The notes beneath the pieces were generated by a model. It had not been told where the DNA came from. It did not search any database and saw nothing but the letters and a program-made list of their open reading frames with translations. DNA of 64,000 nt, taken from NCBI RefSeq assembly GCF_003634635.1, contig NZ_RBJB01000008.1:30294-94293 (forward strand), given 5' to 3'. Below, piece after piece: positions 22,064-30,932 of this stretch. This DNA is from Marinobacter nauticus. Lineage in GTDB: Bacteria; Pseudomonadota; Gammaproteobacteria; Pseudomonadales; Oleiphilaceae. Positions within the stretch are counted from its first letter, which is position 1; every line of letters begins with the position of its first letter. Both the position numbers and the translations under genes were made by a program.

Positions 22064-23341
22064 ATGAAACTCTCTGCTTTCGGTCGTAAATTCACCGCTG
22101 ATGCCGGCATTACTTCCCTGATGGACGATCTCGGGAATGCCATGGCCTCGGGTGAAGACATGATCATGATGGGCGGTGGTAACCCCGGCCACATTCCGGA
22201 GATCCAGCAGAGAGTTCAGAGTATTCTGGCGGAGATGGCATCCAATGAAGCTGACGTGCGTCGGCTGGTGGGTATTTACGACCCCCCTCAGGGGGAAAAG
22301 CAGTTTATCGCCGCCCTGGCCGGGCTGTTGAACGAAGAATATGGTTGGGGCCTGAAACCTGAAAACATCGCGCTGACCAACGGCAGTCAGGCCGCCTTCT
22401 TCATGCTGTTCAACATGTTTGGCGGCGATTACGGTGATGGCCATCACAAGCATATCCTGCTGCCTCTGGCGCCCGAATACATTGGCTACGCCGATGCGGG
22501 TATTGAGCAAGGGCTGTTCCACGCGGTACAGCCGGACATCTCCTTCACCGATGCCCATGAATTCAAATATCGGGTGGATTTTGACGCCTTGGAGGTGACC
22601 GGAGAAACCGGCGCTATCTGTGTATCCCGGCCCACAAACCCCACGGGAAACGTCATCACCGATGAGGAGTTGGCCCGGCTGGAAGAACTGGCCCGGCAAA
22701 ACGATATTCCGCTGATTGTCGACGGAGCCTATGGAACGCCATTTCCGAGCCTGCTGTTTGTCGACGCGCAGCCGACCTGGAATGAGCAGGTCATCCTGTG
22801 CCTGAGCCTGTCAAAGCTGGGCCTGCCGGCGGCGCGAACCGGGATTGTTATTGCCGAAGAGTCCATCATCAAGGCACTGTCGGGCATTAACGCCATCATG
22901 AACTTGGCCACCGGAAGCTTTGGTGCGATGCTGGCAGAACCGCTGGTGCGCTCCGGAGAGATTTTGTCCCTGAGCCGGGATGTGGTTTGCCCGTTCTATA
23001 AAGCAAAAATGGAGCGGGCGGTATCGGTGTTCCGGGACGCCATGGGCGAGGATAGTTGTCGCTGGTACATCCACAAACCGGAAGGCGCCATGTTCCTGTG
23101 GCTCTGGTTCCCGGATTTGCCAGTCTCCAGTCTGGAGCTTTACCAGCGCCTCAAGGCTCGGGGTGTGCTGGTGGTCTCCGGGCATTATTTCTTCCCGGGC
23201 TTGCCCGAGGACGGCTGGCGTCATCGCCATGAGTGCCTCAGGGTCACCTATTCGCAGGACGATGCCCGGGTGGCTGAGGGGCTGAGAATCATCGCTGAAG
23301 AAGTAAAAGCGGTGTGGGCCGAGCAGGGACTGGCCGATTAA
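22064..23341 (+). CDS. avtA: Valine--pyruvate transaminase
   Basis: PLP-dependent fold-type I aminotransferase that exchanges amino groups among alanine, valine and 2-aminobutyrate. At 425 residues it has AvtA length. The N-terminal MKLSAFGRKFTADAGI is typical of AvtA. SRPTNPTGN (188-196) binds PLP, and Lys251 in SLSKLGLPAARTG is the Schiff-base lysine. It ends in a 4-bp convergent overlap with the DUF3108 gene, with no terminator between them. Confidence 0.93.
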   Translation: MKLSAFGRKFTADAGITSLMDDLGNAMASGEDMIMMGGGNPGHIPEIQQRVQSILAEMASNEADVRRLVGIYDPPQGEKQFIAALAGLLNEEYGWGLKPENIALTNGSQAAFFMLFNMFGGDYGDGHHKHILLPLAPEYIGYADAGIEQGLFHAVQPDISFTDAHEFKYRVDFDALEVTGETGAICVSRPTNPTGNVITDEELARLEELARQNDIPLIVDGAYGTPFPSLLFVDAQPTWNEQVILCLSLSKLGLPAARTGIVIAEESIIKALSGINAIMNLATGSFGAMLAEPLVRSGEILSLSRDVVCPFYKAKMERAVSVFRDAMGEDSCRWYIHKPEGAMFLWLWFPDLPVSSLELYQRLKARGVLVVSGHYFFPGLPEDGWRHRHECLRVTYSQDDARVAEGLRIIAEEVKAVWAEQGLAD

Positions 23342-24078
23342 TCGGCCAGTGTCGCGTCTTTGAGTTTCAGCTCGTACTCGCTGCCGTCCGGCTCTACCTG
23401 GAGCAGGCGAACCAGCAGGTAATCCCGGGCCGGATCAAACCACATCAGGGTCTGGCGTTTGGAGTCTTCGTCCCGGACTTTTTCCGCCTTCAGGGTGTTC
23501 ATGGTGCGGCCATTGTCGCTCAGGCTATCTTCGTCGATGACAGCAAAGCGGTCGTCGTCGTAATCCCCCTTGTCCAGCACCTGGTAGGTGACATCGCGTT
23601 TGCCTGCCTTGAGGTCCTGATGGAGTTGCAGTTGGTAGCCCAAGGGGTCCAGGGTGTTGTCTCGTAACTCCACTTCAAACTTATCGCCACGATAGCTGCC
23701 GGTGGCAATGCCTGCCTGCCAGTCAAAATCAATGGACTGTTTGCGATCTTTGATCAGGAAACCGGAGAGGTGATAGCGGTAGCGCAGGGGAATCACCTGG
23801 CCATCTTCCCAGCGAAAAATCAGTGATTCGTTGATATCGGCGATGAAAGAGTCGACATCCGTACGGTACAGCCAGACGTTATTGCCCTGGTCTGTCAGTT
23901 CCCGAACACCCTCGCCGTTGAGGCTGACGCCTTTGGACATGGAGGCGGTGTAGCGGGCCTCATAGGGCACCAGAGGGGCGTAATCTACATCGGCGGCGGA
24001 CGCCGGCAGCGCAATCATGCCGGCAATTAGGGCTGCCCAGAGCTGAAAACGTGGTTTGTGGGGGTTGTCTGTGTGCAT
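23338..24078 (-). CDS. DUF3108 protein, probably periplasmic
   Basis: 246 residues from ATG 24078. A signal peptide spans about 1-28 (LWAALIAGMIALPASA). The remainder is beta-rich and matches DUF3108: YEARYTASMSKGVSLNGEGVREL, then RYHLSGFLIKDRKQSIDFDWQ. The function is unknown. In relatives it is found next to purN/purM as here, 73 bp downstream of purN. No catalytic motif was seen. Confidence 0.8.
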   Translation of the reverse strand: MHTDNPHKPRFQLWAALIAGMIALPASAADVDYAPLVPYEARYTASMSKGVSLNGEGVRELTDQGNNVWLYRTDVDSFIADINESLIFRWEDGQVIPLRYRYHLSGFLIKDRKQSIDFDWQAGIATGSYRGDKFEVELRDNTLDPLGYQLQLHQDLKAGKRDVTYQVLDKGDYDDDRFAVIDEDSLSDNGRTMNTLKAEKVRDEDSKRQTLMWFDPARDYLLVRLLQVEPDGSEYELKLKDATLAD

Positions 24079-24151
24079 CAAAAAGCCTCTTTGACCGTCT
24101 ACGCTAGCGACAGTGTAGTTGGTTCGGCGAGGCCTTGTGATGACAATCTGT

Positions 24152-24814
24152 TCAGTTCGCCGGCAGTCGCATGGGACGCTCGATGGGCGCGCCGTCAAAC
24201 AGAACGCCCTCAGCGCCTAGCTGAATGCGACCCTCGCAGAACCAGCGCACGACGATGGGGTAGAGCACGTGCTCCTGTTGCTGAACTTTTTCCGCCAGGG
24301 ACTCCGGAGTGTCATCCTCTGCCACGGCAACTTCCGCCTGGGCGATGACCGGCCCGCCGTCCAGTTCCTCGGTAACAAAGTGAATGGACACGCCGTGGGT
24401 ACGGTCACCGGCTTCCAGGACCCTTTGGTGGGTGTTCAGGCCGGTGTAGGCCGGCAATAGGGAAGGGTGAATGTTAAGCATCCGGCCACGGAATGCGCGG
24501 ACAAAGTCGCTGGTCAGAATCCGCATGAAGCCGGCCAGCACCACCAGATCCGGATTGTGGCGAAGGATTTCGGCCAGCAGGGCGGCGTCGAATTCTTCTC
24601 GGGAGCCATATTTTGTATGGTCGACCACAAAGGTGGTGAGATTGGCCTGGGCGGCGCGCTCCAGGGCAAACGCGCCCGGTTTGTTGCAGCCAACGGCAAT
24701 GATCTCACCCGGAAAGTCGCGTTCCCGGGTGGCGTCGATCAAAGCCTGCAGGTTGGTGCCGCTGCCAGAGGCGAGCACCAGGATCTTCGGAACGGGGGCC
24801 GGATCTGCCTTCAT
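24152..24814 (-). CDS. purN: Phosphoribosylglycinamide formyltransferase (GAR transformylase)
   Basis: Third step of purine synthesis, transferring formyl from N10-formyl-tetrahydrofolate to GAR. It has 220 residues. [13 protein letters not shown] (18-30) binds the substrate phosphate. The catalytic triad residues lie in [10 protein letters not shown] (Asn, His) and the downstream [13 protein letters not shown] (Asp). Its start overlaps the purM stop by 4 bp, the usual purMN operon arrangement. Confidence 0.97.
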   Translation of the reverse strand: MKADPAPVPKILVLASGSGTNLQALIDATRERDFPGEIIAVGCNKPGAFALERAAQANLTTFVVDHTKYGSREEFDAALLAEILRHNPDLVVLAGFMRILTSDFVRAFRGRMLNIHPSLLPAYTGLNTHQRVLEAGDRTHGVSIHFVTEELDGGPVIAQAEVAVAEDDTPESLAEKVQQQEHVLYPIVVRWFCEGRIQLGAEGVLFDGAPIERPMRLPAN

Positions 24815-25875
24815 GCCGTCAAAAGCCCCGGTGCGTAGCGAACAACGGGCTCAGCATCGCTGGATTCGGCTGCTTCCATTACGCCGATCTGCCATACCTT
24901 TTCACCCATGGCATTCAGGGTGTCCATGGCCAGTGCCTTCTGGTCTTCCGGTACACAGATGACCATGCCGATACCGCAGTTAAAGGTGCGATACATTTCC
25001 TCCTGGGCTACGCCGCCGGCATTCTGAAGCCACTGGAATACCGGGGGCAGCTCCCAGCTCTGGGTGTCGAGTGCGGCTATGGTGCCCTTGGGCAGTACCC
25101 GGGGGATGTTCTCGGGCAGGCCGCCGCCGGTAATGTGCGACAGGGCCCGAACATCGACTTCGCGAATCAGTTGAAGCAGATTCTTCACATAGATGCGTGT
25201 GGGCGCCATCAGGGCGTCGGCCAGTGTGGTGTCGCCCATCGACTGGCTCAGGTCTGCGCCACTGACTTCGATAATCTTGCGAATCAGCGAGTAGCCGTTG
25301 GAGTGGGGGCCGGAGGAGCCCAGCGCCAGCAGGGCGTCACCCGGCTGCGCGCGGCTACCGTCAATGATCTTGTCACGCTCCACAATGCCTACACAGAAGC
25401 CGGCCAGATCGTAATCGTCGCCTTCATACATGCCCGGCATCTCGGCGGTCTCGCCACCAACCAGAGCGCATCCGGCCTGCTCACAACCCTGGCCAATGCC
25501 TTCAACTACCTGAGCGGCAACGTCGACATTCAGCTTGCCGGTTGCGTAGTAGTCCAGAAAGAACAGAGGCTCGGCGCCGCCGACCACCAGGTCATTCACG
25601 CACATGGCCACCAGGTCGATGCCGATGCTGTCATGCTTCTGCAGTTGCATGGCAAGCCGAAGCTTGGTGCCTACGCCGTCCGTGCCAGAAACCAGTACGG
25701 GCTCTTTGTAGCCTGCCGGAATCGATACCATGGCGCCAAAGCCGCCGAGGCCGCCGAGTACTTCCGGGCGACGGGTGCGCGCTGCAGTACTCTTGATTCG
25801 GTTGACAAGATCGTTACCTGCGTCGATGTCCACGCCGGCATCGCGGTAGGTCAGGGAGGGCTTCTGTTCGCTCAT
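24811..25875 (-). CDS. purM: Phosphoribosylformylglycinamidine cyclo-ligase (AIR synthetase)
   Basis: Fifth step of purine synthesis, closing the imidazole ring with ATP. It has 354 residues. [12 protein letters not shown] at the N-terminus, [44 protein letters not shown] and [16 protein letters not shown] are canonical PurM segments. Divergent from the DUF2066 gene, with about 190 bp between the starts. Confidence 0.98.
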   Translation of the reverse strand: MSEQKPSLTYRDAGVDIDAGNDLVNRIKSTAARTRRPEVLGGLGGFGAMVSIPAGYKEPVLVSGTDGVGTKLRLAMQLQKHDSIGIDLVAMCVNDLVVGGAEPLFFLDYYATGKLNVDVAAQVVEGIGQGCEQAGCALVGGETAEMPGMYEGDDYDLAGFCVGIVERDKIIDGSRAQPGDALLALGSSGPHSNGYSLIRKIIEVSGADLSQSMGDTTLADALMAPTRIYVKNLLQLIREVDVRALSHITGGGLPENIPRVLPKGTIAALDTQSWELPPVFQWLQNAGGVAQEEMYRTFNCGIGMVICVPEDQKALAMDTLNAMGEKVWQIGVMEAAESSDAEPVVRYAPGLLTA

Positions 25876-26063
25876 GGAAAATAACCGTAGGCCTGTGAGT
25901 CAAGGCGCGGATTTTAACAGGTGCGCACGGGGGCTCCAAATGGAATTGGGAGCACAGGCAATATTGCCGGTTTCAGATTGCCTGACTGCAACCTGTGCTT
26001 GCTACTCTCGGCTCTGGTGATGGTGTATCCTGTGCGCCAACCATGGGAATGGCAAGGTGTTTC

Positions 26064-27383
26064 ATGACCGAATCAGTGAAAACAGCCAGGAACGGGCGAG
26101 TTGCTGCGTTTCTGTTGGCGGCAGTCTGTTGGGTACTCTCGGCCGGCCCGGCATCGGCGGTCAGCGTGTCGGGACTCTACGCGGCCGATGTTCCGGTTGC
26201 AGGCACCTCGGCGGATGCGTTGAAGGCCGGATACGCTGAAGGGCTGCGTCAGGTAATGGTGAGGGTGTCCGGAACCCGTGAGGTGCTGGAACTCGAAGGG
26301 ATAGACGAGGTATTGGCAGACGCCGAGTCCATGTTGCTGTCTTATCAGGTGAACCGTACCGCGGGGCAGTCACGTTTGCAGATGAGTTTCGGAGCCGTCG
26401 GGGTCAACCGCGCGCTGGCGTCTGTGCAGGCGCCGGTATGGGGCGCCAACCGCCCCCTGACGCTGGCCTGGATTGCCGTGGAAGACCGGGGAGACCGGCA
26501 ATTACTTACCCGTGCAGCGGATTCAGCGCCGGGAAGTAATGAGGGGCTCTGGGCACAACATCTCTTATCAGCAGCGGCCGATCGCGGTCTACCCATCGCC
26601 TTCCCGCCGGAGACCTATGCCGGTGACCGGGCCTTGCTGTCGGATTTGTGGGGCCAGTTTGTCGGCCGCATCCAGCAAGCTTCAGACGATCTGTCCCACG
26701 ACGCCCTGGCTCTGGTTCGTATCAGTCGTTCCGGCGGCCAATGGCGCGCAGGCTGGGTGGTTGAAGGCATGGGGCTCGATGCAGGTGAGCAGTCGGTCAA
26801 TGCCGATACGCCGGAACAGTTGGCGCAAGCTTTAATCGATCGCTGGACAGAGCAATACGCCAGCCGATATGCGGTCACAGCCGGCGAGGCGGGTGAGGCT
26901 CCGAAAGTTGATATGGTGCTTGAGGGTGTAACGACGCTGGCAGATTACGGCCAGGTGACCCGGGCACTGCAGGACATGACTCCGGTAGTGTCTGTTGGTG
27001 CGTCACGGGTTCGTGGCAACCGGCTGACCGTGGAGGTGGCATTCTCCGGAGAACTTGACCAGTTGAAGGAGCATATCGCGCTGGACGCACGATTTGTGCC
27101 GGCGGAGCAGCCTGCAGAGCCGATAACGGCCAGCAAGAACAGCCAGGCTACTGGCTCGGAAGGGGATGGTACGGCGCAAACAGGCGAGGCCGGTTCCCGG
27201 AACGATACCGAAGCATCGGCCGGAACGGATGCGCAGGATAGTGCTGAGACGGCTGGGTTCAGCTATCAGCCCCTGGCTCCGGGCGATGAGCAGGATGCCG
27301 AACAGGCTTTTGAGTCTTTGTACCAGGTACTTTATTACCGCTGGCAACCCGCTCCCGGCGCCACTGGCGGCGACCGAAGCTGA
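26064..27383 (+). CDS. DUF2066 exported protein
   Basis: 439 residues from ATG 26064. Earlier in-frame codons at 25995 and 26043 are possible. A signal peptide (about 12-35, VAAFLLAAVCWVLSAGPASA) is followed by the DUF2066 domain with GLYAADVPVAGTSADALKAGYAEGL and QVMVRVSGT. The last 70 residues or so are acidic and low-complexity. Function is unknown, but the family sits beside purM and hda in Pseudomonas-like genomes as it does here. Confidence 0.85.
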   Translation: MTESVKTARNGRVAAFLLAAVCWVLSAGPASAVSVSGLYAADVPVAGTSADALKAGYAEGLRQVMVRVSGTREVLELEGIDEVLADAESMLLSYQVNRTAGQSRLQMSFGAVGVNRALASVQAPVWGANRPLTLAWIAVEDRGDRQLLTRAADSAPGSNEGLWAQHLLSAAADRGLPIAFPPETYAGDRALLSDLWGQFVGRIQQASDDLSHDALALVRISRSGGQWRAGWVVEGMGLDAGEQSVNADTPEQLAQALIDRWTEQYASRYAVTAGEAGEAPKVDMVLEGVTTLADYGQVTRALQDMTPVVSVGASRVRGNRLTVEVAFSGELDQLKEHIALDARFVPAEQPAEPITASKNSQATGSEGDGTAQTGEAGSRNDTEASAGTDAQDSAETAGFSYQPLAPGDEQDAEQAFESLYQVLYYRWQPAPGATGGDRS

Positions 27384-27404
27384 TGGCTTGATGGAGGCGG
27401 CCCG

Positions 27405-27965
27405 GTGAGTTCTAGGCAGTGGCGCTGGATCCCGAATGCACTGACATTCCTGCGAATGGTGCTGATCGTGCCGTTCGCCGGCGCACTGCTGGAAGGTAAC
27501 TACCGGCTGGCTCTGGTGATATTCTTCGTTGCCGCACTGACCGATGCCTTTGACGGGTTTCTGGCCCGTCATTTCAACTGGCGCTCCCGGCTTGGCGCTG
27601 TGGCCGACCCTCTCGCGGACAAGGCGCTGTTGATTTCGGCCTATCTCATGCTCACCATTACCGGTGTACTTCCGTTGTGGCTGTTTGCCCTGGTGCTGGG
27701 TCGGGATCTTGTCATTGTCTGCGGCGGCCTGGCTTTTCATTACGGCATCGGCCGCTTCGATATGGAACCCAGTATTCCGGGCAAGATCAACACGTTTATC
27801 CAGATACTGGTGGCGCTCGCCATTATCATCCTGCTGGCGGGTTTGCCCATGCAGCCCTGGGTAATCGACACCGGGATCTGGCTGGTTGCCGTCAGCGCGC
27901 TGGTGAGCGGGGGCCACTATGTTGCCGTGTGGAGTTTGCGGGCCTGGAGGGCGAAACGGTCATGA
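27405..27965 (+). CDS. CDP-alcohol phosphatidyltransferase family membrane protein
   Basis: 186-residue polytopic protein, GTG start. The signature D-x2-DG-x2-AR-x8-G-x3-D-x3-D is present as DAFDGFLARHFNWRSRLGAVADPLAD (about residues 46-70, given here in family order). It would transfer a CDP-linked lipid headgroup to an alcohol acceptor. PgsA-like phosphatidylglycerophosphate synthase is the nearest guess, but the acceptor cannot be read from sequence. It overlaps hda by 4 bp (ATGA). Confidence 0.82.
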   Translation: MSSRQWRWIPNALTFLRMVLIVPFAGALLEGNYRLALVIFFVAALTDAFDGFLARHFNWRSRLGAVADPLADKALLISAYLMLTITGVLPLWLFALVLGRDLVIVCGGLAFHYGIGRFDMEPSIPGKINTFIQILVALAIIILLAGLPMQPWVIDTGIWLVAVSALVSGGHYVAVWSLRAWRAKRS

Positions 27966-28660
27966 AAGCCTCACAAATGGTATTGGGGGTCAAGCTCCGG
28001 GACGATGCCCGCTTCGACAACTTTCACGGTGACCGTAACCGTTCGGCCGCACAGCGGCTGGAGTTGGTGTGCCGGGAGCCGTCGGGGCTTCCGGTGGTTG
28101 TGATCTGTGGCGATTCCGATACCGGCAAAAGCCATCTGTTGCAGGCGATCTGCCATGAGTCCGAGCAGATGGGGAAGACCGCCGTCTGCATCAGCATTGT
28201 CGAGCTGCTGCCGTTCGGCCCGGACGCCCTGGCGGGCCTGGACAGTCATGATGTGATCTGTCTTGACGATCTGGAGCATGCCGCGGCTGATCCCGGCTGG
28301 GAGGAGGCGGTTTTCCACCTGTACAACCGGGTGCTGGATCGCAATGGCCTGCTGGTGGTCAGTCTGTCCGAGGTGCCCGCTTCGCTGCCGTTCGGACTGG
28401 CAGACCTGGGATCCCGTCTGGCGCATGGCTTGCTCATTCAGCTGGGCGTGTACCGGGATGAGGACCGGCAGCGAATCCTGATGGCCCGGGCAGAGCAGCG
28501 CGGGCTGGTGATGAGCGAGGATGTTGCCGGCTTCATCATGCGCAGGGCCCCGAGAAAGCTGGGTGATCTGCTGGGGCTGCTGGATACCTTGGATGAGAAT
28601 TCGCTGCAGGCCCAGCGACGTTTAACCATTCCGTTTGTGAAAGCCGTGATGGGATGGTAG
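27962..28660 (+). CDS. hda: DnaA regulatory inactivator Hda
   Basis: AAA+ protein of 232 residues that, bound to the DNA clamp, triggers ATP hydrolysis by DnaA after initiation. The N-terminal clamp-binding motif is QMVLGVKL (5-12). Walker A is GDSDTGKSH (50-58), and the Walker B-like segment is VICLDDLEH. RAPRKLGDLLGLLDTLD is the sensor 2/C-terminal part. The ATG lies in the stop of the preceding gene. Longer open frame upstream belongs to that gene's other frame. Confidence 0.93.
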   Translation: MKASQMVLGVKLRDDARFDNFHGDRNRSAAQRLELVCREPSGLPVVVICGDSDTGKSHLLQAICHESEQMGKTAVCISIVELLPFGPDALAGLDSHDVICLDDLEHAAADPGWEEAVFHLYNRVLDRNGLLVVSLSEVPASLPFGLADLGSRLAHGLLIQLGVYRDEDRQRILMARAEQRGLVMSEDVAGFIMRRAPRKLGDLLGLLDTLDENSLQAQRRLTIPFVKAVMGW

Positions 28661-28703
28661 CGGTAAAGGGATTAATAACGATAAAGGCCATTGGAGAGAC
28701 GAC

Positions 28704-29501
28704 ATGAGACGGGTTGTATTCAATCAGAAAGGTGGCGTTGGCAAGTCCAGTATCACCTGTAATCTGGCGGCCATCAGCGCCGCAAGAGGAAAGCGTACCC
28801 TGGTGGTGGATCTGGACCCGCAGGGCAACTCCACCCACTACCTGCTGGGCAAACCGGCGGCTGAACTGAAAGATACCGTTGCCGATCTGCTGGAGCAGAC
28901 GGTCGCCTTCAGTGTCTTCAATCGTCGACCTGACGAGTTTGTACACGCCTCGTCATTCGACAACCTGTACGTGTTGCCATCCAGCCCTGAGCTGGATTTT
29001 CTGGAACGCAAACTCGAAGCCAAGCACAAGATCTACAAGCTCAGGGAGTTTCTGAAAAAGCTCAGCGACAGTTTCGATGAGATCTATATCGATACCGCCC
29101 CGGCCCTGAATTTCTACACCCGTTCTGCCCTGATTGCTGCCCAGCGCTGCCTGATCCCGTTCGACTGCGATGATTTCTCCCGCCAGGCGCTCTACAACAT
29201 CCTCCATGAAATCCGCGAATTGCAGGAGGATCATAATGAGGAGCTGGTTGTTGAGGGCATCATTGCAAACCAGTTCCAGCCAAGGGCGAGCCTGCCCAGG
29301 CAGTTGGTCCGGGAGCTGACGGAGGAGGGGTTGCCGGTGCTGCCGGTACGCCTGTCCAGTTCCGTCAAGATGAAAGAATCGCACCAGAGTCGCCAACCGC
29401 TGATTCACATGGCTCCGAAACACACGCTCACACGCCAGTATGAGGATCTATACCGTGTGCTGCATGGGGAGTCTGTTGAGCTGGAGCCATTGGCAGACTG
29501 A
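28704..29501 (+). CDS. ParA-family ATPase without a ParB partner
   Basis: 265 residues. Deviant Walker A with signature lysine KGGVGKSS (9-16), A' motif VDLDPQGNSTHYLLG and Walker B IYIDTAPAL mark a ParA/MinD-type P-loop ATPase. No ParB gene or parS-like inverted repeat was seen nearby, so it is not the chromosome partition pair. It may position another cargo. It is preceded by a good ribosome-binding site (GGAGAGACGAC) and followed 10 bp later by the YqcC gene. Confidence 0.88.
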   Translation: MRRVVFNQKGGVGKSSITCNLAAISAARGKRTLVVDLDPQGNSTHYLLGKPAAELKDTVADLLEQTVAFSVFNRRPDEFVHASSFDNLYVLPSSPELDFLERKLEAKHKIYKLREFLKKLSDSFDEIYIDTAPALNFYTRSALIAAQRCLIPFDCDDFSRQALYNILHEIRELQEDHNEELVVEGIIANQFQPRASLPRQLVRELTEEGLPVLPVRLSSSVKMKESHQSRQPLIHMAPKHTLTRQYEDLYRVLHGESVELEPLAD

Positions 29502-29511
29502 GAGGAATCCC

Positions 29512-29853
29512 ATGAGTGAAAAAGCACGCCACCTGGATCAGGTGACCGACGGTTTGCTGCAGATTGAAATTGAACTTCGGCAACTGGGTGTCTGGCAGAC
29601 AGAAGGCCTGCCACCGGAGGCGTTCCAGAGTACACAGCCGTTCTGCCTGGATACCATGGACTTTACCCAGTGGCTGCAGTTCGTGTTTCTTGAAAAAATG
29701 AAGGCGCTGGTGGAAGCCGGTCACGCGCTGCCAGAGGTATCTGGTATTGCGCCCATGGCAGAAGAGCATTTCCGTGGGCGTGAGCAGTCCGGCCGTGAGC
29801 TGATCTCAGCGCTTGAGGAGATGGATCGGCTGTTGTCCTCTGGCGGCCGCTGA
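29512..29853 (+). CDS. YqcC family protein (DUF446)
   Basis: 113-residue helical cytoplasmic protein. ATG 29512 follows AGGAATCCC. DFTQWLQFVFLEKMKALVEAG and the IAPMAEEHFRG segment are the family's conserved centre. Function is unknown, though in E. coli the gene adjoins a tRNA pseudouridine synthase gene. It is convergent with nadC, 16 bp apart. Confidence 0.85.
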   Translation: MSEKARHLDQVTDGLLQIEIELRQLGVWQTEGLPPEAFQSTQPFCLDTMDFTQWLQFVFLEKMKALVEAGHALPEVSGIAPMAEEHFRGREQSGRELISALEEMDRLLSSGGR

Positions 29854-29869
29854 TTATTCCGGGACTGGA

Positions 29870-30709
29870 TTACTCCAGGCGCATGGACAAATCGATGGCT
29901 CGTACGTCTTTGGTCAGTGCGCCAATAGAGATGTAATCCACGCCGGTTTCGGCAACGGGCACCAGCGTGTGCGCGTTGATGCCACCGGAAGCTTCAAGGC
30001 GGGCTTTTCCGGCATTCCGCTTTACCGCTTCAGCCATGTCGGCAAGCGAGAACTCGTCCAGCATGATGATGTCGGCCCCGGCCTCAAGAGCCTGGTCCAG
30101 CTCGGCGAGCGATTCGGTTTCCACTTCCACGGGTTTGCCTGGTGCAATGCGGTGCGCTTCGGCGACCGCATTGGCAATGGAGCCGCAGGCGGCAATGTGG
30201 TTTTCCTTGATCAGAAATGCGTCCCAGAGTCCCAGCCGGTGATTATCGCAGTCACCGCAAGTCACCGCGTATTTCTGGGCCAGTCGCAGCCCTGGCAGGG
30301 TTTTCCTGGTGTCCAGAAGGCGTACGTTGGTATGGGACACCCGGCGAGCGTAATGGGCACAGGCTGTTGCCACGCCAGACAGGGTCTGCAACCAGTTAAG
30401 AGCAGCGCGTTCGGCGGTCAGAAGCGAGCGGGCCGGGCCTTGCATGCGGAAGATCACGGCGTTGGCGGGTACGTCGTCGCCATCGTGAAACTGCCACTGG
30501 AGTGTCACTGACGGATCCACCTGGTGAAAAACCTCCTCCACCCAGGCGCTTCCAGCCAGGCGGGCGTCTTCCCGGGTGATTACCCTTGCTGTTGCCAGTT
30601 TTTCGGCAGGGATCAGCTGGGCGGTGATGTCGCCATCGCCAATATCTTCCCGCAGACTCTGGGCAACGGATTCGATACGGGCCTGGCGCAGCAGTTCGGC
30701 AGAAATCAT
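29870..30709 (-). CDS. nadC: Nicotinate-nucleotide diphosphorylase (carboxylating)
   Basis: Quinolinate phosphoribosyltransferase of NAD synthesis. It has 279 residues from ATG 30709. Codons upstream in frame lack a ribosome-binding site. EDIGDGDIT (N-terminal), [33 protein letters not shown] and the closing [11 protein letters not shown] are canonical. The usual Gly-rich CGGG before NHR reads CGDCD here, a small deviation in a loop. Confidence 0.95.
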   Translation of the reverse strand: MISAELLRQARIESVAQSLREDIGDGDITAQLIPAEKLATARVITREDARLAGSAWVEEVFHQVDPSVTLQWQFHDGDDVPANAVIFRMQGPARSLLTAERAALNWLQTLSGVATACAHYARRVSHTNVRLLDTRKTLPGLRLAQKYAVTCGDCDNHRLGLWDAFLIKENHIAACGSIANAVAEAHRIAPGKPVEVETESLAELDQALEAGADIIMLDEFSLADMAEAVKRNAGKARLEASGGINAHTLVPVAETGVDYISIGALTKDVRAIDLSMRLE

Positions 30710-30932
30710 TGGGACGTCCGGAGGTTGATGGTGGCTTGGAAAATTGTGGAGGGCAATTCTACTGCCAGCGCTATCGATTCGCCAAATGGAGGTGTGAGTG
30801 GTCTGAAGTGTGATGCAGTTCCTGCTGACACAAAAGGTGACAAATTCTGACACAAGGTGACGACACTCGCCCGTATGATGTAATCCTATAAAGGTTTAAG
30901 TACCATCAGCTGATCGATTCCGGAGCATCCAC

